A stretch of DNA of 64,000 bases from Taenia hydatigena (taxonomy: Eukaryota; Platyhelminthes; Cestoda; Cyclophyllidea; Taeniidae). The stretch spans positions 16,113,423-16,177,422 of the forward strand of contig JADWOT020000004.1 of assembly GCA_036345935.2 (NCBI GenBank), read 5' to 3'. The notes beneath the pieces are model-generated. The model was not told the DNA's origin. It saw nothing but the letters and a program-made list of their open reading frames with translations, and ran no database searches. A program made the translations under genes and the position numbers. Positions 45,415-56,443 of the stretch are shown piece by piece; position 1 is the stretch's first letter; each line of letters begins with the position of its first letter.

Positions 45415-46301
45415 TAACAAATTATTGCCCACTAGCGCCCGAACGTAAAATGCTGTGCCAATTTTTGATTGCACGTTTAGCTCTCAATTTTGATTAAGAG
45501 TAAATCAATGCCCTGCCTGATCCCTTACTTTATTTGCTGTGCCCACGCTCTGTCTGAGGGTTGTCTTCATTCAAATTCCAAAAACCCAGGTGGCCCTACA
45601 TTAGTGACGGCGGAAAGCGGACTCGACTTCAAGGACCATCTAGCTCAGAGTTTACTGTTTCGTGACAAAATTATGTGGTGTGATAGAGGTGCATGTGGTG
45701 CTGACTGAGGAATCAGAGACTTTTTATAGCGAAATGGATGGAAACGATGCCTACCCAATGTAGCGTCCCAAGGCTCCCTTAAGGCAAAAGAAGGCAAATT
45801 GGCAGGGTAGAATACATATATTCACCGGACAGAGGGAAATAGACTGCTGGCATGGCCCGGAGGCCAGCCCACGCAGCTAGGGCAGTACGGACACCTCTGT
45901 GACCTTGACAGAAACCGGCAGTTCTAACAAACAAAGTACTACACCCAAATCTGGCGAAACTCCAGATTCACTTCGATTTCCAGGGGGAATTATTGAATTT
46001 GCAATCAAACATCTCTTCATTCGCTGAAAATTGTTGACTGTTGGCATTGGGAAAAAGTTTGCCATAGACGATGTCGGAAATAACGCTTAAGCAAAAGGAA
46101 GCTCTATGCGATGCGGTTTTGCCTGTTTAAGTCTTGGTCTTTATTACTGTGAGTTGAATGGCTGTTTTACATTGGCCGGGAACTCTGACATCAAAGCCAT
46201 GCCAGTAGCCTAAATCCCTTTCACTTGTTTAGTATATAAGCATGTGTTCTAGTAATGCGCTACATCTTAGTCTTTCGAAAAGCCCCTTGGCGCCACAAGG
46301 C
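45415..46301 (+). mobile_element. Diverged TRIM relic, interrupted by a younger solo LTR
   Basis: CCCTACATTAGTGACGGCGG at 45594 onward is a mutated LTR end plus primer-binding site. About 46110-46301 is a diverged LTR ending GCCACA, recognisable by CCATGCCAGTAGCCTAAATC. Between them lies a short internal remnant broken by the solo LTR at 45759-45943. The 5' limit is uncertain. Confidence 0.45.
45759..45943 (-). mobile_element. Solo TRIM LTR with perfect 5-bp target duplication
   Basis: A 185-bp LTR in reverse orientation, TGTAG...CTACA, flanked on both sides by CCCAA (45754-45758 and 45944-45948). The exact duplication fixes the LTR ends and the 5-bp target size of this family. It was inserted into an older TRIM remnant. 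Confidence 0.85.
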
Positions 46302-46517
46302 AATAACAATGACGATGATTGCTTTTGATTCCGGTTGGTAACATCTGAGCCTTTTCAAATAATGACGAAAATTTAAACAAATGCATTTTTGCTGGAGTTG
46401 GGGACCAGATCATTATTACTGCCACGCGTGGTCCGTTTTGTACGGATCACTATTTTTTGATATACAGTGTCTTATTGTCCGCATTCCCACCACTTACATA
46501 CTGTCCAAAGTTTCTAC

Positions 46518-46676
46518 TGTAGCACCACAAGCCATCCTTGAAGACAAAAAGGCCACGACACCTAAGGAGAATATAATTCTTTAGCAAGAGCAAGATTAAT
46601 TTAGAACTGCTTGCGTGGCTCCGGAGCAAGCCCACCGGCAGCAGCAATACGTCTTGGCCAACGGACGAGACAGTAC
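46518..46676 (-). mobile_element. Diverged TRIM LTR relic (minus)
   Basis: It starts TGTAGCACCACAAG and keeps GAAGACAAAA, GGCTCCGGAGCAAGCCCACC and CAGCAGC in LTR order. The similarity is clear but low. It abuts the next LTR directly. Confidence 0.5.
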
Positions 46677-46814
46677 TGTAGTACTTTGTTTGTTAGAACT
46701 GCCGGTTTCTGCCCTAGCTGCGTGGACAGCCTATTTCCCTCTGTCCGGTGAATGTATGTATTCTACCCTGCCACTTTGCCTTCTTTTGCCTTAAGGGAGC
46801 CTCGGGACGCTACA
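46677..46814 (+). mobile_element. Solo TRIM LTR with internal deletion
   Basis: 138 bp, TGTAGTACTTTG to GGGACGCTACA. It lacks the GTCACAGAGGTGGCC block and part of the following segment. GTAC lies on both flanks (46673-46676 and 46815-46818), a possible target duplication, though the left copy may belong to the neighbouring LTR. Confidence 0.7.
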
Positions 46815-46856
46815 GTACATTAGCCAATAGCTTCAAGAAAACATATTGAGGAGTAC

Positions 46857-47702
46857 TGTAGTACTTTGCTTGTTGTGCCTGCTGGTTTCGGTTTCTGTCA
46901 CAGGGTAGCCATATTGTCCTATCCACGTGGGCTGGCCCTCAGGCTGTTCCAGCAGCTCTATTACCTCTGCTCATTGAATATATGCATTTCGCTCTAACAT
47001 CATTTCTATTTTTGCCTTCAAGGAGGTCTCAGGACGCTAGATCGGTGGCAGTGGAAAGCGAACCTGACTCTATAGGGTTTCTGTCCCAGCCTCTACCACT
47101 TGTGACATACTGTAGCAGTGCGAATAAGTGTCTGTACTACGGATGGGAGTACCTCTTACGCCTCGGCATCTACATCATCCCCGTGTTCTACAGGAAAGCT
47201 ATTAACAACTGAAGTGACACTAGCCGTGGACCACCTAAAAAGATTTCGTCCCAGAGGTTACCTTGACATACCAACTTAAGGATGTCAGTGCGCTAACGTC
47301 TGCCTATGGACATACTAATGATCAACAAAACCTCCTCCTCCGAAATAATTTTTCAAACCGGACGAAAATCCAAGTCCAGTCGAACTGGCAAGAGAAATCA
47401 CTGACGTTGCGTCGAATGTCGTCGACTAGCACGGTCAGCTTGCGAGCGTTTCCTGCAGCACTGATTACGCTGTGATAACTAACGTGGGTGAGTTCCCAAG
47501 GAAGGTGTCCGGGCTATGTGATACTATGTTTGTTATGTTTTCCGGTTTAGGTTTTGACCACTTAGGTAACCATATTGTCCTAGCCGCATGAGCCAGTCTC
47601 TGAGCTGTGTTAGCAGCCCCATTACATTTGCTTATGGAATATATATATTCTGTCCTAGTACTATGACTTCTTTTGCCTTCGAGGAAGTCTCGGGACGCTA
47701 CA
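46857..47702 (+). mobile_element. TRIM element F: complete but diverged, 846 bp
   Basis: The 5' LTR is 46857-47041 and the 3' LTR 47517-47702 (about 185 bp each). They match elements A-C at reduced identity. The primer-binding site is mutated to TCGGTGGCAGTGGAAAGC (47042), and the polypurine tract is no longer recognisable. The internal region keeps the order of conserved blocks (TCTATAGGGTTTC; GTGTTCTACAGGAAAGC). An older insertion than A-C. Confidence 0.75.
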
Positions 47703-47977
47703 AGGGCCTCTTAGGAGATTTTATGCCTTTCAAACAAGTAAGTGTACAGTCCAATTAACTATGATTGATGTTATATGTGCGCATGGTTATGTTTTATCAT
47801 TTTCGAAAGCGGAAAGCATAGGCCGTTGCTAAAGGACCTCTCTTATAGCATAGTGCGATAGAACATTTTATCTTCTATATCGCAATAGTTTAAATGAAAG
47901 AAAATGTTGTGTTCCTATTCAAAAATGTCTTTTTGACAAATTTTTGCCTGTTGTTATTATTGATTAGCTAGCTACAG

Positions 47978-48085
47978 TGCAATGGCTTTGTCATGCTGCT
48001 ACCCAAGGTCATCGAGGTCGCTCGTGGCCAGCTGGTCCGTTTTGCGGCGGATTTCTTTGCTGCAATTTCACTTCTATCGTCATAA
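47978..48085 (+). CDS. Unidentified terminal exon
   Basis: The acceptor GCTAGCTACAG leads to 35 codons and a TAA. KVIEVARGQLVRFAADFFAAIS is an amphipathic/hydrophobic segment of protein-like composition. The longer overlapping frame at 47977-48201 looks less natural. It is close to the 3' end of the TRIM cluster. Family unknown. Confidence 0.3.
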   Translation, partial: CNGFVMLLPKVIEVARGQLVRFAADFFAAISLLSS

Positions 48086-48547
48086 AATACGGGCAATCAA
48101 GCACCAAAAGATGGGCAAGTGGTCTTATTTGGCATGGTGGATGTGAATTCTTTGGTGCGTTTGCGGGAGTTCCTAGGAGTCGCCTCAGAACTCATAAATG
48201 AATATACAATTTAAAATTCAAAGATGTTCAAGGTGGGGGGATGAGCTGGAATACAATCATTCTTGCCTTTTAGCGGGTGTCTTTTATGGTTTGTACTACT
48301 TTTTGCGTTTTAAGTACTTGGTTCGTATTCCTTCGTGGCTATGATATTTAGCAATATGTTTACACCTGCACGAAGTAGTTAAACCCTAACAACTTGTGGT
48401 CATTTCGCTAGGTGACTTCGAACTAATTGAGGACCAGCACAAATTTCAGCGAGAATCTCTACCTACGTTCTATCTCTGGTGTCTGCCCACCTGATGCATC
48501 CCGCCTTTCGTAGAGCCCTGCTAGTGTCTACTTTTCGTATCTGAAAG

Positions 48548-48691
48548 GTCTGCGTTCACTGTTACGATTCGGCCATTCATTCGGCAGAACAGATACGCAC
48601 AGTCGCTGATAGGAAGGCTAAGTGCTTGTTCGGGTCCCAAATCCACTCTGGAATTGGTCTAACAGGACTGTATAGACATCGCCTCATCTAC
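48548..48691 (+). CDS. Unidentified internal exon
   Basis: A 48-codon phase 0/0 exon behind CTGAAAG and before a perfect GTGAGT donor that is followed by a T-rich intron start. VCVHCYDSAIHSAEQIRTVADRKAKCLFGSQIHSG is split by regular Cys and is clearly protein-like. The gene it belongs to was not identified. Confidence 0.4.
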
Positions 48692-50643
48692 GTGAGTGTT
48701 TTTTTTTTTCTTCTTTTTGAAATTTGGTCCTGTAATTGTCCAGATTTGTACTCGCTAGTAACGGTTTTCGTGTTCCTTATCGTCCTTATCAGTCAAGCCG
48801 CATATAGATTCCAAAGCCTCGTAAACAGCGCATTGAAGGGGTTGCAGTCTAGTAATAGAGCTTTATGCAAACAGGGTCTTTGTTTAATTGTCGTCTCATG
48901 CCTTAGCGTTAACTTTTACCAACTACGAAAAAGGCAAGCAAATTGTACAATGAGCTGGTACAACTGGCAGTGCGCGGTGATGCAGTGGGAGTGAGAATCG
49001 TTCGAGACATTGTTCAAAAGGGATCACCTCCAACCTTCCGATCGCGTTTCGTGAGTAGAATTGTCTAAGAGTGGATTGAGTGAGGAGAGTGCGTGCAATC
49101 GCAACAGTATGGCTTTCCAGTATGGCATCACATCAGATATCACTGGGACGCGTCGATGTACTTCCGCTCTTTATGCACTTACATCCCGTTTGTGGACATA
49201 TCGTCTTTGAATGGGTAACGAACAATGTGAGCATGTGAATGATGGGGTGCAAAACGTCAGTGCATTAAAGAAATATCAAAGGGAGGCGGATTATGAACGA
49301 ATTTCGTGAAACCTTTTGATTTGACATAAGTACTGGTTTCCTCAATCGATTAGAAATGAAGTTGTCCAGTTCCTGTGTGTTTTATCTTTTCGTTCTTTCT
49401 TGTCAAAAAAGTACGTGCATTACTTCCTTGGCAGTTTGGCTCCCGACTCTGTGGTGCTCTGAATCGACTAATTCGTTTAAATTCGGCCGAATCTGAACAG
49501 GAGTTTTGCATGCTTACCTACTTTGTTGCGTGAATTTTGCAACTCTTCTGGGCCAGCCCCTAGTAGACCACATAGAAAGCCTAGTTCGGCGGTGAGACGC
49601 ACTTTCTACTTAATAATCTAATGTGAGACATCGGTTCTACGATTTAGCCAGAGTTTTTGTCATGGCTGTGGACCAGGTGCTAGATCTACGCTGCAGCCCA
49701 TCAAAAACCAGTGAAACGGTTTGGTTATGACCACCTTTCGTCAAGGGGCGTGAGAGGAGGGACGGCATTGACTTCCTTGTCAGTCATTGATAACTTCTTC
49801 AAGGTAATTAATCACGCATAGGACTGAATATGCCTTTGAGGGTTGGTGCAGATGCTCAGTCGTGATTATGACTTGATGGCTTTAGTCATCTGCCATATCG
49901 GCTTTTCCCATATGGTCTATTGAAAGCAATCACTGGTGCAATGGAATCGCTTTCTCGTTACTGGCTGGCAAAGATGGTTTCTAGAGTAAAGCCTCCACTC
50001 CCAATGCTAGGTATGTATCGACATCCCTTCGTTAGGAACTCTGTCGGATGTCCTTACCTTGAGTTGTGAAAACAGTTCGCAAATGGGCATGTACGCAATT
50101 GTTTGAAGTTATTCGGCTGAGTGATCGGACAAGTCATTTCATGCACTTCAATGTGTCCTGTTCCATAATGTCGTGGAAATCACGTTTCTAGGCTGCGCTG
50201 TCTGACATGGCCTGATCTGTCAGTGCCAAAAAATCAAATGTCACAATAAGGTCTTTCTCACTTTGACCTGCATTGCACTTCGTAAAGTGGGTACGTCCAT
50301 CAATTCAATCCGATCATATACACTGTGAGGTCAACATACTCTATTCCTTCTATCAGGAGGCATGAGAAAGCCTAACAACTAAGAAATGCGGCCGCTGACC
50401 ATGTATTGCACCTCTACACTTCCAACCTTGGGAGTGCGTTGCTGCAGACTTTCATCTTCCACCACCTCCTCCTCTTAATCCTACCACGAAGCCAACACTG
50501 TCCATTTGAATGTGGCTTTTCATTGATTCCCGTGCCTGATCATCTTCAAATTTTCTGTTTCCTCACTTCTCTCATCCTATAAACTGTACACGTGTTATTA
50601 TAAAAGTCCACCAACTTTTGTGTCTGAGCTCCACTTTGCCCAG
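48692..50643. other. Non-coding stretch, nothing supported
   Basis: The 122-codon frame starting at 48626 is an out-of-intron reading of the exon above plus intron. No other credible exon. Confidence 0.4.
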
Positions 50644-51313
50644 ATTGCCCACAAAGCCTCGCTTCGCTATCCCCACAACTTGTGGTAAGAACGCACGCGA
50701 ACTTCAAATCGCCCTCTTCACGCTGCCGATCGACGCGCCACCCAAATTGCAATTTTTACATTTCAATGACGCTATAATGATGTTGACTGAGGGAGAAGTG
50801 CTTTGTGCAACGTTTACAGCAACGCAGTTGGCCCAGTGGTGTGGTGCGTACTCTGGGCACTGGTTTGATTGTTCGAAGCCACTGCCAACCGTAAGTGTGC
50901 CGGTGATTTGCCCTCTCCCCTTCGCAGATGTTGCCTTGTAGATCTGTGGGGTGCGGCTGCTCCACCGAGGAACCACTGAAAACTCTCAGTTGGGATACAG
51001 CTGTCGGCGCGGGCACTCAATTCTCCGTTCATAGCATCGCTGTCTTCCACCTTGGTGGACTCGGATGCGACGAGCCTCGCGGTGCCTACGTTACCCAACG
51101 AGGAGGTTGCAACGGTTTCTGGGGTCATGCCCCTCGCTAACGCCGCCACAAGTGAGTTTCGCTGCCTTGATTTCGTACGTGTTGCATAGCAGCTCTAGCC
51201 CAAGACTTGGTTCATGCTTTTGTGCTGTAGCAGTTGGTTCACAATCAGTTACCTGGCAGTCGAGCAGTGTTACCGACCTCCGAGGCGAATTGTTTCTTCC
51301 TTCGAATCAATAA
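50644..51313 (+). CDS. Unidentified gene, last three exons
   Basis: The exons are 50644-50890 (GTAAGT donor), 51001-51151 (GTGAGT donor) and 51234-51313 (TAA). Phases agree (0, then 1), with introns of 110 and 82 nt. The first exon has IALFTLPIDAPPKLQFLHF and QLAQWCGAYSGHWFDC. The second is Ser/Ala/Leu-rich, the third short and polar. A competing acceptor at 50928 would give a different second exon that stops at 51140. Family not recognised; splicing is well supported. Confidence 0.45.
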
Positions 51314-52510
51314 CATTGGCATGAGCGTTGCTGTTTCTTGAGCATGATCTATGTCGGCATGGTTATGACCTTGTTTTAGCTGATCTGTGATGGCGCGATT
51401 GGGTCGCTCAACGCCCTCGTAGGTTGCTCGCGCTCTAACACTCTCTCCTCTCCTCCCATAGCATTGCCACCTTTTCATCGCTCCTCCATCCTCTCCTGTA
51501 ACGTTTTAGAGCCAAAACGCCAACCCATGGTTAGGAGCCAATCTCCATTCCTTCTACCTTGCCCCTTCTCCTGCCCAGTCCCTATTCCCCTAACCCTATA
51601 GCATGATTGTATGAACTGAATAGAGCTTTTACCACATTAATACTTTGTTTTCACGATTCATTTGGGCAGGATCAGGAAGAAGGTAATGACACAAGCGATA
51701 TGCATTTCAATTCCTTTCTTTCTTGTCCATGGGCTTCCATTAACCAGACGTCAGAAGGGAACGGTAATGACTGCACAGGTGTTTGTGAAGACGGTGGGCT
51801 CTGGGTTGATTAGTGTGATTATTACAGCCCTGCCATTTATCAAGTAAAAAAAGCAATGGCATTATGCTACGACTATCGCATCAATGAGCAGCGTTGCGAA
51901 TGCGTGACACGATTTCCGACTAAGTGTCGTCGTAATCGGATGATCTGCATTCACTACAATAAAAGGAACCTGAGAGGATTTTACTAAATCTTTTTTGGAG
52001 GAAGTCTTAACCACTCTTGCCATGTCTGTTTTACCGTCTAGATGATTTCATGCATTTGGCCGTGAAACGGGATGTCAAACAGTATTACATTTGAAGTGGT
52101 AAGGGAATGGGATGCGAAGGAGATTCGACCTGTGGCTGCGTTGAATGGAGAGCGAGAACAAAGCAGTCTACTGTAAATGCATAAGTAGTGCAAGATTTAT
52201 TTCGAAAAAGGCCGTTGCTGGATTGGATAAAACTGAGCCAAACTGTTGCCTCACACGAATGTTTAAATCCCTTTGCATGCAGGGCTGCTAGGACCTCACA
52301 CGTCCTTCCAAACACTTTTAGGTGGTACTAGAGCGTGAAGTACATACGATGGATGCAATGACGCCTATGTCAGGTGCTTTTTGAGACTACCAAAGCGAGC
52401 TTACCAATCTAACCTAAGCATCACGACGTTATGGCGAAAAAGGAAAACTTCTTTTGTCTGCTTGCGCCGAAAATGTTTTGCGCTAATGTACAAGTTTCAA
52501 TAAGTTGTGT
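51314..52510. other. Spacer left of the inverted duplication
   Basis: Minor frames only (51607-51847 and 52085-52315). Nothing supported. Confidence 0.35.
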
Positions 52511-53034
52511 GATCACCACGCCATGCCGCTGCACATGACTATCGTCACACAGGAATGGCACACTACAAATGTGATTTGCAAGAACTGTCTTCCACTTCCT
52601 CGACTCATCTCACTTGGGCGTGTCAGTGGATGTCCCGAACTTTTCAAACCAGTGGGATCCAATTTGACACTGAATTGGATAAATGTGAGTGCTCTAGGAA
52701 ACTTAGAAAAATAAAGGAAAAGTCGCACCTGAGCGAGTATGATCATATCATTTTATACCTTGGTTATCAAGATTTCGAACCTCAGGATTGTGAACACCAA
52801 AACGCCCCAGGTGACATACTTACCTTCAAGCTTACATTTGTTGTGGTAAACACAATGCAGCAAACTTTAGATCCCTATCCAATTGTGGACTGCATGCAGA
52901 TGTTCGAGGTTCTAGGTGGTTCCAGCTTTCTACCTTCTAAATTGTCTGTCGATTGGCGCATTTGGTATAAAAGACAGCAAAACAATCCGATGATCAATTT
53001 TATGGAGATAGTACGCTAAGTCTGTTTTGACGTC
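52511..53034 (+). pseudogene. Decayed copy of the F-box gene (C-terminal half)
   Basis: The frame resembles the C-terminal half of the intact gene at 56444-57370: YKCDLQ versus YQCDLQ, DWRIWYKRQQN versus NWRIWCNQHQN, and MEIVR versus VEIVR. A stop follows MEIVR here, but the next codons (VCFDV) still match VCLDV of the intact gene. Upstream, the matching frame is broken by TGA at about 52510, and no F-box is found. It points toward the intact copy, as expected for an inverted duplication. The longest frame, 52555-53019, could still be expressed as a short protein. Confidence 0.55.
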
Positions 53035-53845
53035 ATATAGCAAAGGAGTAGAGCTTCACGCTCTGTGGTGTCATGTTATGAAGTGTTGAGAAGCTTCCAA
53101 AGTAAATATTATGCGATAACACTTAAAAGGCTCGACGCACTTTATTATAGCAGTGGGTGAATTCCGGACAAAATGAAAGGTGGTGGGAAGAGTGTCAGCT
53201 CTGTTTCGTTTTGGTTTTAGAGGCGTTTCCATAGGCCAAAGCGACAGCAACGCTACTAGCCGCGTCGAAGCAGACGCTGGCGCTTCACAACAGTACTGTC
53301 GTGCATTACTCAGTAGCCATCGCGCTGCATGAACTGGTTTGGAAATCAAGCATCTCACGGGCCTCTGTGTGCACACAAGAACGTTGTGCTGGCGCCTCGA
53401 TGCCACAGTCCATTTTTTAACTAAACAAGATGTGCAAGCGATGAGTTCATATGATTTCTTGCTATACTTCTTCCTCCTTTCATCCTCCTCGGCGCATTCG
53501 GGAAGACAACTAGGCTTATTTTTGCATGAGGCGAAGCTTCAAACAAATTCTAGTGTTCTTTCAAACGTCCAAGTGTAAAAGACCCTTCAAATTGAAGTGG
53601 CAATGGCAAATGAATCTAAGAAATTTGTGGATTTAGGTTTTTACTACTTTTAGTGATCACTTTGCCCACCGAAGTCACGATGAGGACAAACTGCTGTAGA
53701 TTCTGGGGTTGAACATCACCGATTTTTCGTTGTACCTACTGGATTTGCCCTCTCCACATACTGTTCAATCAAGGAGACATCAAATCACGTAGAGTGAGCT
53801 TTACAACAATGGAGAGTTTAGTCTGATTACGATTACGATTAGGCC

Positions 53846-54777
53846 TTGATTCTGTAATACAAACTTTCTTTTCATATTTGCAATATTTGGGAGACGGGGT
53901 GAGTAGACGTTAAGAGTTACCAAAAATCACTTGCCATTGGTGTGTAGATGAGGAATAGGAATTCAATGCGGTAGTGAAGAATGGACGTGGAGGTGATTTG
54001 TCTTCTCTGGTAGGCGCTGGCTCTTGATGAGCTCATGCATGTTGAGGAGATTAGGTAATCCTCGCCAAGCGAACTGCTATGACCTACACTGTGCCTTTCC
54101 CAATGCAATTCGAACAGGTTGCATTGAAGTGTTTCGCACTGTTCCACAGAGCATGGTCAAGTAAAAGAATGAAGTAAGTTGGAGGTGAGAAGTTCAACTG
54201 AGGAATTGGAGCTTCATGCGGCGCGCCGGTAAGCGCCCAGTCAAATTGATTTCTGACACAAAACAAAAGCACTTCACATCGAGGCTACTCTACCGTCGTT
54301 TGCTGAGTTGCAATAAACTGCGTTGGGCCTAACAGCAATGCATATTGACCACAGCAGCACAGACCTAGAGATTTAAACCCAACCCACTTTGAAGTACGTC
54401 CACGTGAAGGTGCTTCTATGCCAAGGAAAACAATCACTAGTGAGACATGAACTACAACGAATGGTGCCAACAGCAGGCATGTCATGAAAGGAATCATAGC
54501 AGCCGAACAATCAATGGTCAAAATTGAGCTCACCGCAGTCCAAATTAGTGTAAAATCAAGAAAGAATGAACCCTTCACATTCGGCGCATTTAAAGGCATC
54601 AGTGGAGAGCGGAAAGTAGCCTTCCAAATAGCCACTTTCACGTCACTCCAACGGGTTGACGCCAAATGGACAAATGCTTAGGGGTTTCAGGCACTTTATT
54701 CTGATTTACCATTGCAGGACACCCGCAGTTTAATAAAAATACGTGGAAAGGAATCTCAAGCTTGAGGTGGATTCTTG
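53846..54777. repeat. Inverted duplication, left arm
   Basis: The reverse complement of 55082-56404. Similarity is high at both ends (ACGTGGAAAGGA.TCTCAAGC inside; CTGTAATACAAACTTTCTTT outside). The inner ends are about 300 bp apart. The arm lacks about 380 bp present in the right arm. Confidence 0.85.
54285..54676 (-). CDS. Possible multi-pass membrane protein exon (left arm copy)
   Basis: The frame is open from a CCCCTAAG acceptor to TAG at 54285, 130 codons. It has three hydrophobic helices (around SSILTIDCSAAMIPF, CLLLAPFVVVHVSLVIVFL and LCCCGQYALLLG). The same frame continues after the stop with more protein-like sequence to 54084, so an intron or a stop mutation may lie there. The right-arm copy is frameshifted. 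Family unknown. Confidence 0.4.
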
Positions 54778-55081
54778 GCCTTATAAATGAGATCAATTAT
54801 GGTTATGTACTTACATTTTGTTTGGAGGGTTTCCGATTGTCCTTCCGAAAAATACTTCTGAGCAATACTTTAACACCTTTGTCGGTCCATTGGCTTTGTC
54901 GGTTGGTCGCATAAGGGTGGTGGTTGCTCAAATACCCAGTGATCGCTCGTTGTAAGAGTAAGACTTCAAATGTGCGGCATTTTAGATTTGACTTTATGAA
55001 CTCTTAGGTAGGTCTTATTAACTCTACACCCGTTATGACCTTTCACCAATTCTGCTCGACTTTTGTATCACTTAAAGGCAG

Positions 55082-56404
55082 TCCACCTCAAGCTTGAGAC
55101 TCCTTTCCACGTATTCATTAAACCGGTGTCACCAAGAAGCCTGCAAAATATTTGCGTGCATTCCATTGGGCTGTGCCAGGTTTGCATCGGATTACTTTAA
55201 ACTTCGTCTGAGGGGTGTCAATTGGAGTGATCGCCAAACAGATGGCTCTGACGTCATTATTGACCCTCACAGTTGTGCTGTCCCTAACCACTGGACGGAA
55301 TACTTTGCTACCTTTCGTAGAGAGCACTCGTGTTAGCCTTTTTGAGCAGGTTATTGTTTAAAGTTACAATTGGTGATTTTTCTGTGTCATTTCTCATTCA
55401 TCTTGCCATATTTTTCCTTGAAAAAGTCGCCGTCGTTTAAAGCAAAGGCAAGATAATCACCTTTCAAGCAGGGGACCTTTGATCGTTTGCCCATTTGTGG
55501 ACCTGAATGGTTCACCAACCGGATGTCTTGCAACGGTAAACCAGAATAAGGTGCCCGAAACCTCTAAGCATTTGTCCAGTTGGCGACAACCCGTTGGAGT
55601 GACGTGAAAGTGGCTATTTGGAAGGCTACTTTCCGCGCTCCAATGATACCTTCTAACACGCCGAATGTGAGAGAGGTTCCTTCCTTTCTGATTTTACGTT
55701 GATTTGGACTGCAGTGAGTTCATTTTTTGACCATTAACGGTTTGGCTGCTACGACCCCTTTCACACAATGCTTGCTGTTGGCACCATTCGTCGTAGTTCA
55801 TGTCTCACTAGTGATTGTTTTCCTTGGCATAGAAGCACCTTCACGTGGACGTACTTCAAAGTGGGTTGGGTTCAAATCTCTAAGTCTATGCTGCTGTGGT
55901 CAATATGCATTGCTGTTAGGCCCAACGCAGTTTATTGCAGCTCAGCAAACGACGATAGAGTAGCCTCGATGTGAAGTGCTTTCGTTTTGTGTCAGAAAAC
56001 AATTTGACTGCGTGCTTACCGGCACGTCACAAGAAGCTCCAATTCCTCAGTTGAACTTCTCACCTCCAACTTACTTCATTCGTTTACTTGACCATGCTCT
56101 GTGGAACAGTGCGAAACACTTCAAAGCAGCGTGTTTGTATTAAATTGGGAAAGGCACGGTGTAGGTCATAGCAGTTCGCTTGGCGAGGATTACCTATTCT
56201 CCTCAACATTCATGAATTCGTCAAGAGCCAGTGCCTACCAGAGAAGACAAATCACCTCCACATCCATTCTTCACTACCGCATTGAATTCCTATTCCTCAT
56301 CTACACACCAATCGCAAGTGATTTTTGGTAACTCTTAACGTCTACTCACCCCGTCTCCCAAATATTGCAAACATGAAAAGAAAGTTTGTATTACAGATTC
56401 AAAG
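55082..56404. repeat. Inverted duplication, right arm
   Basis: Mirror of the left arm with about 380 extra bases (roughly 55135-55515). The frame matching the left-arm membrane protein starts near 55567 but suffers a T-run frameshift near 55715 and then reads on to 55963. This copy is probably non-functional. The outer end lies about 40 bp from the stop codon of the intact F-box gene. Confidence 0.85.
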
Positions 56405-56443
56405 CAAACGAACGGGCGGAATGCGTAGCTGAGATGGTTGTAT

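Noticed and set aside
48626..48994. 122-codon plus frame as a membrane protein
   Set aside because: It starts inside a spliced exon and continues into the T-rich intron after a perfect donor.
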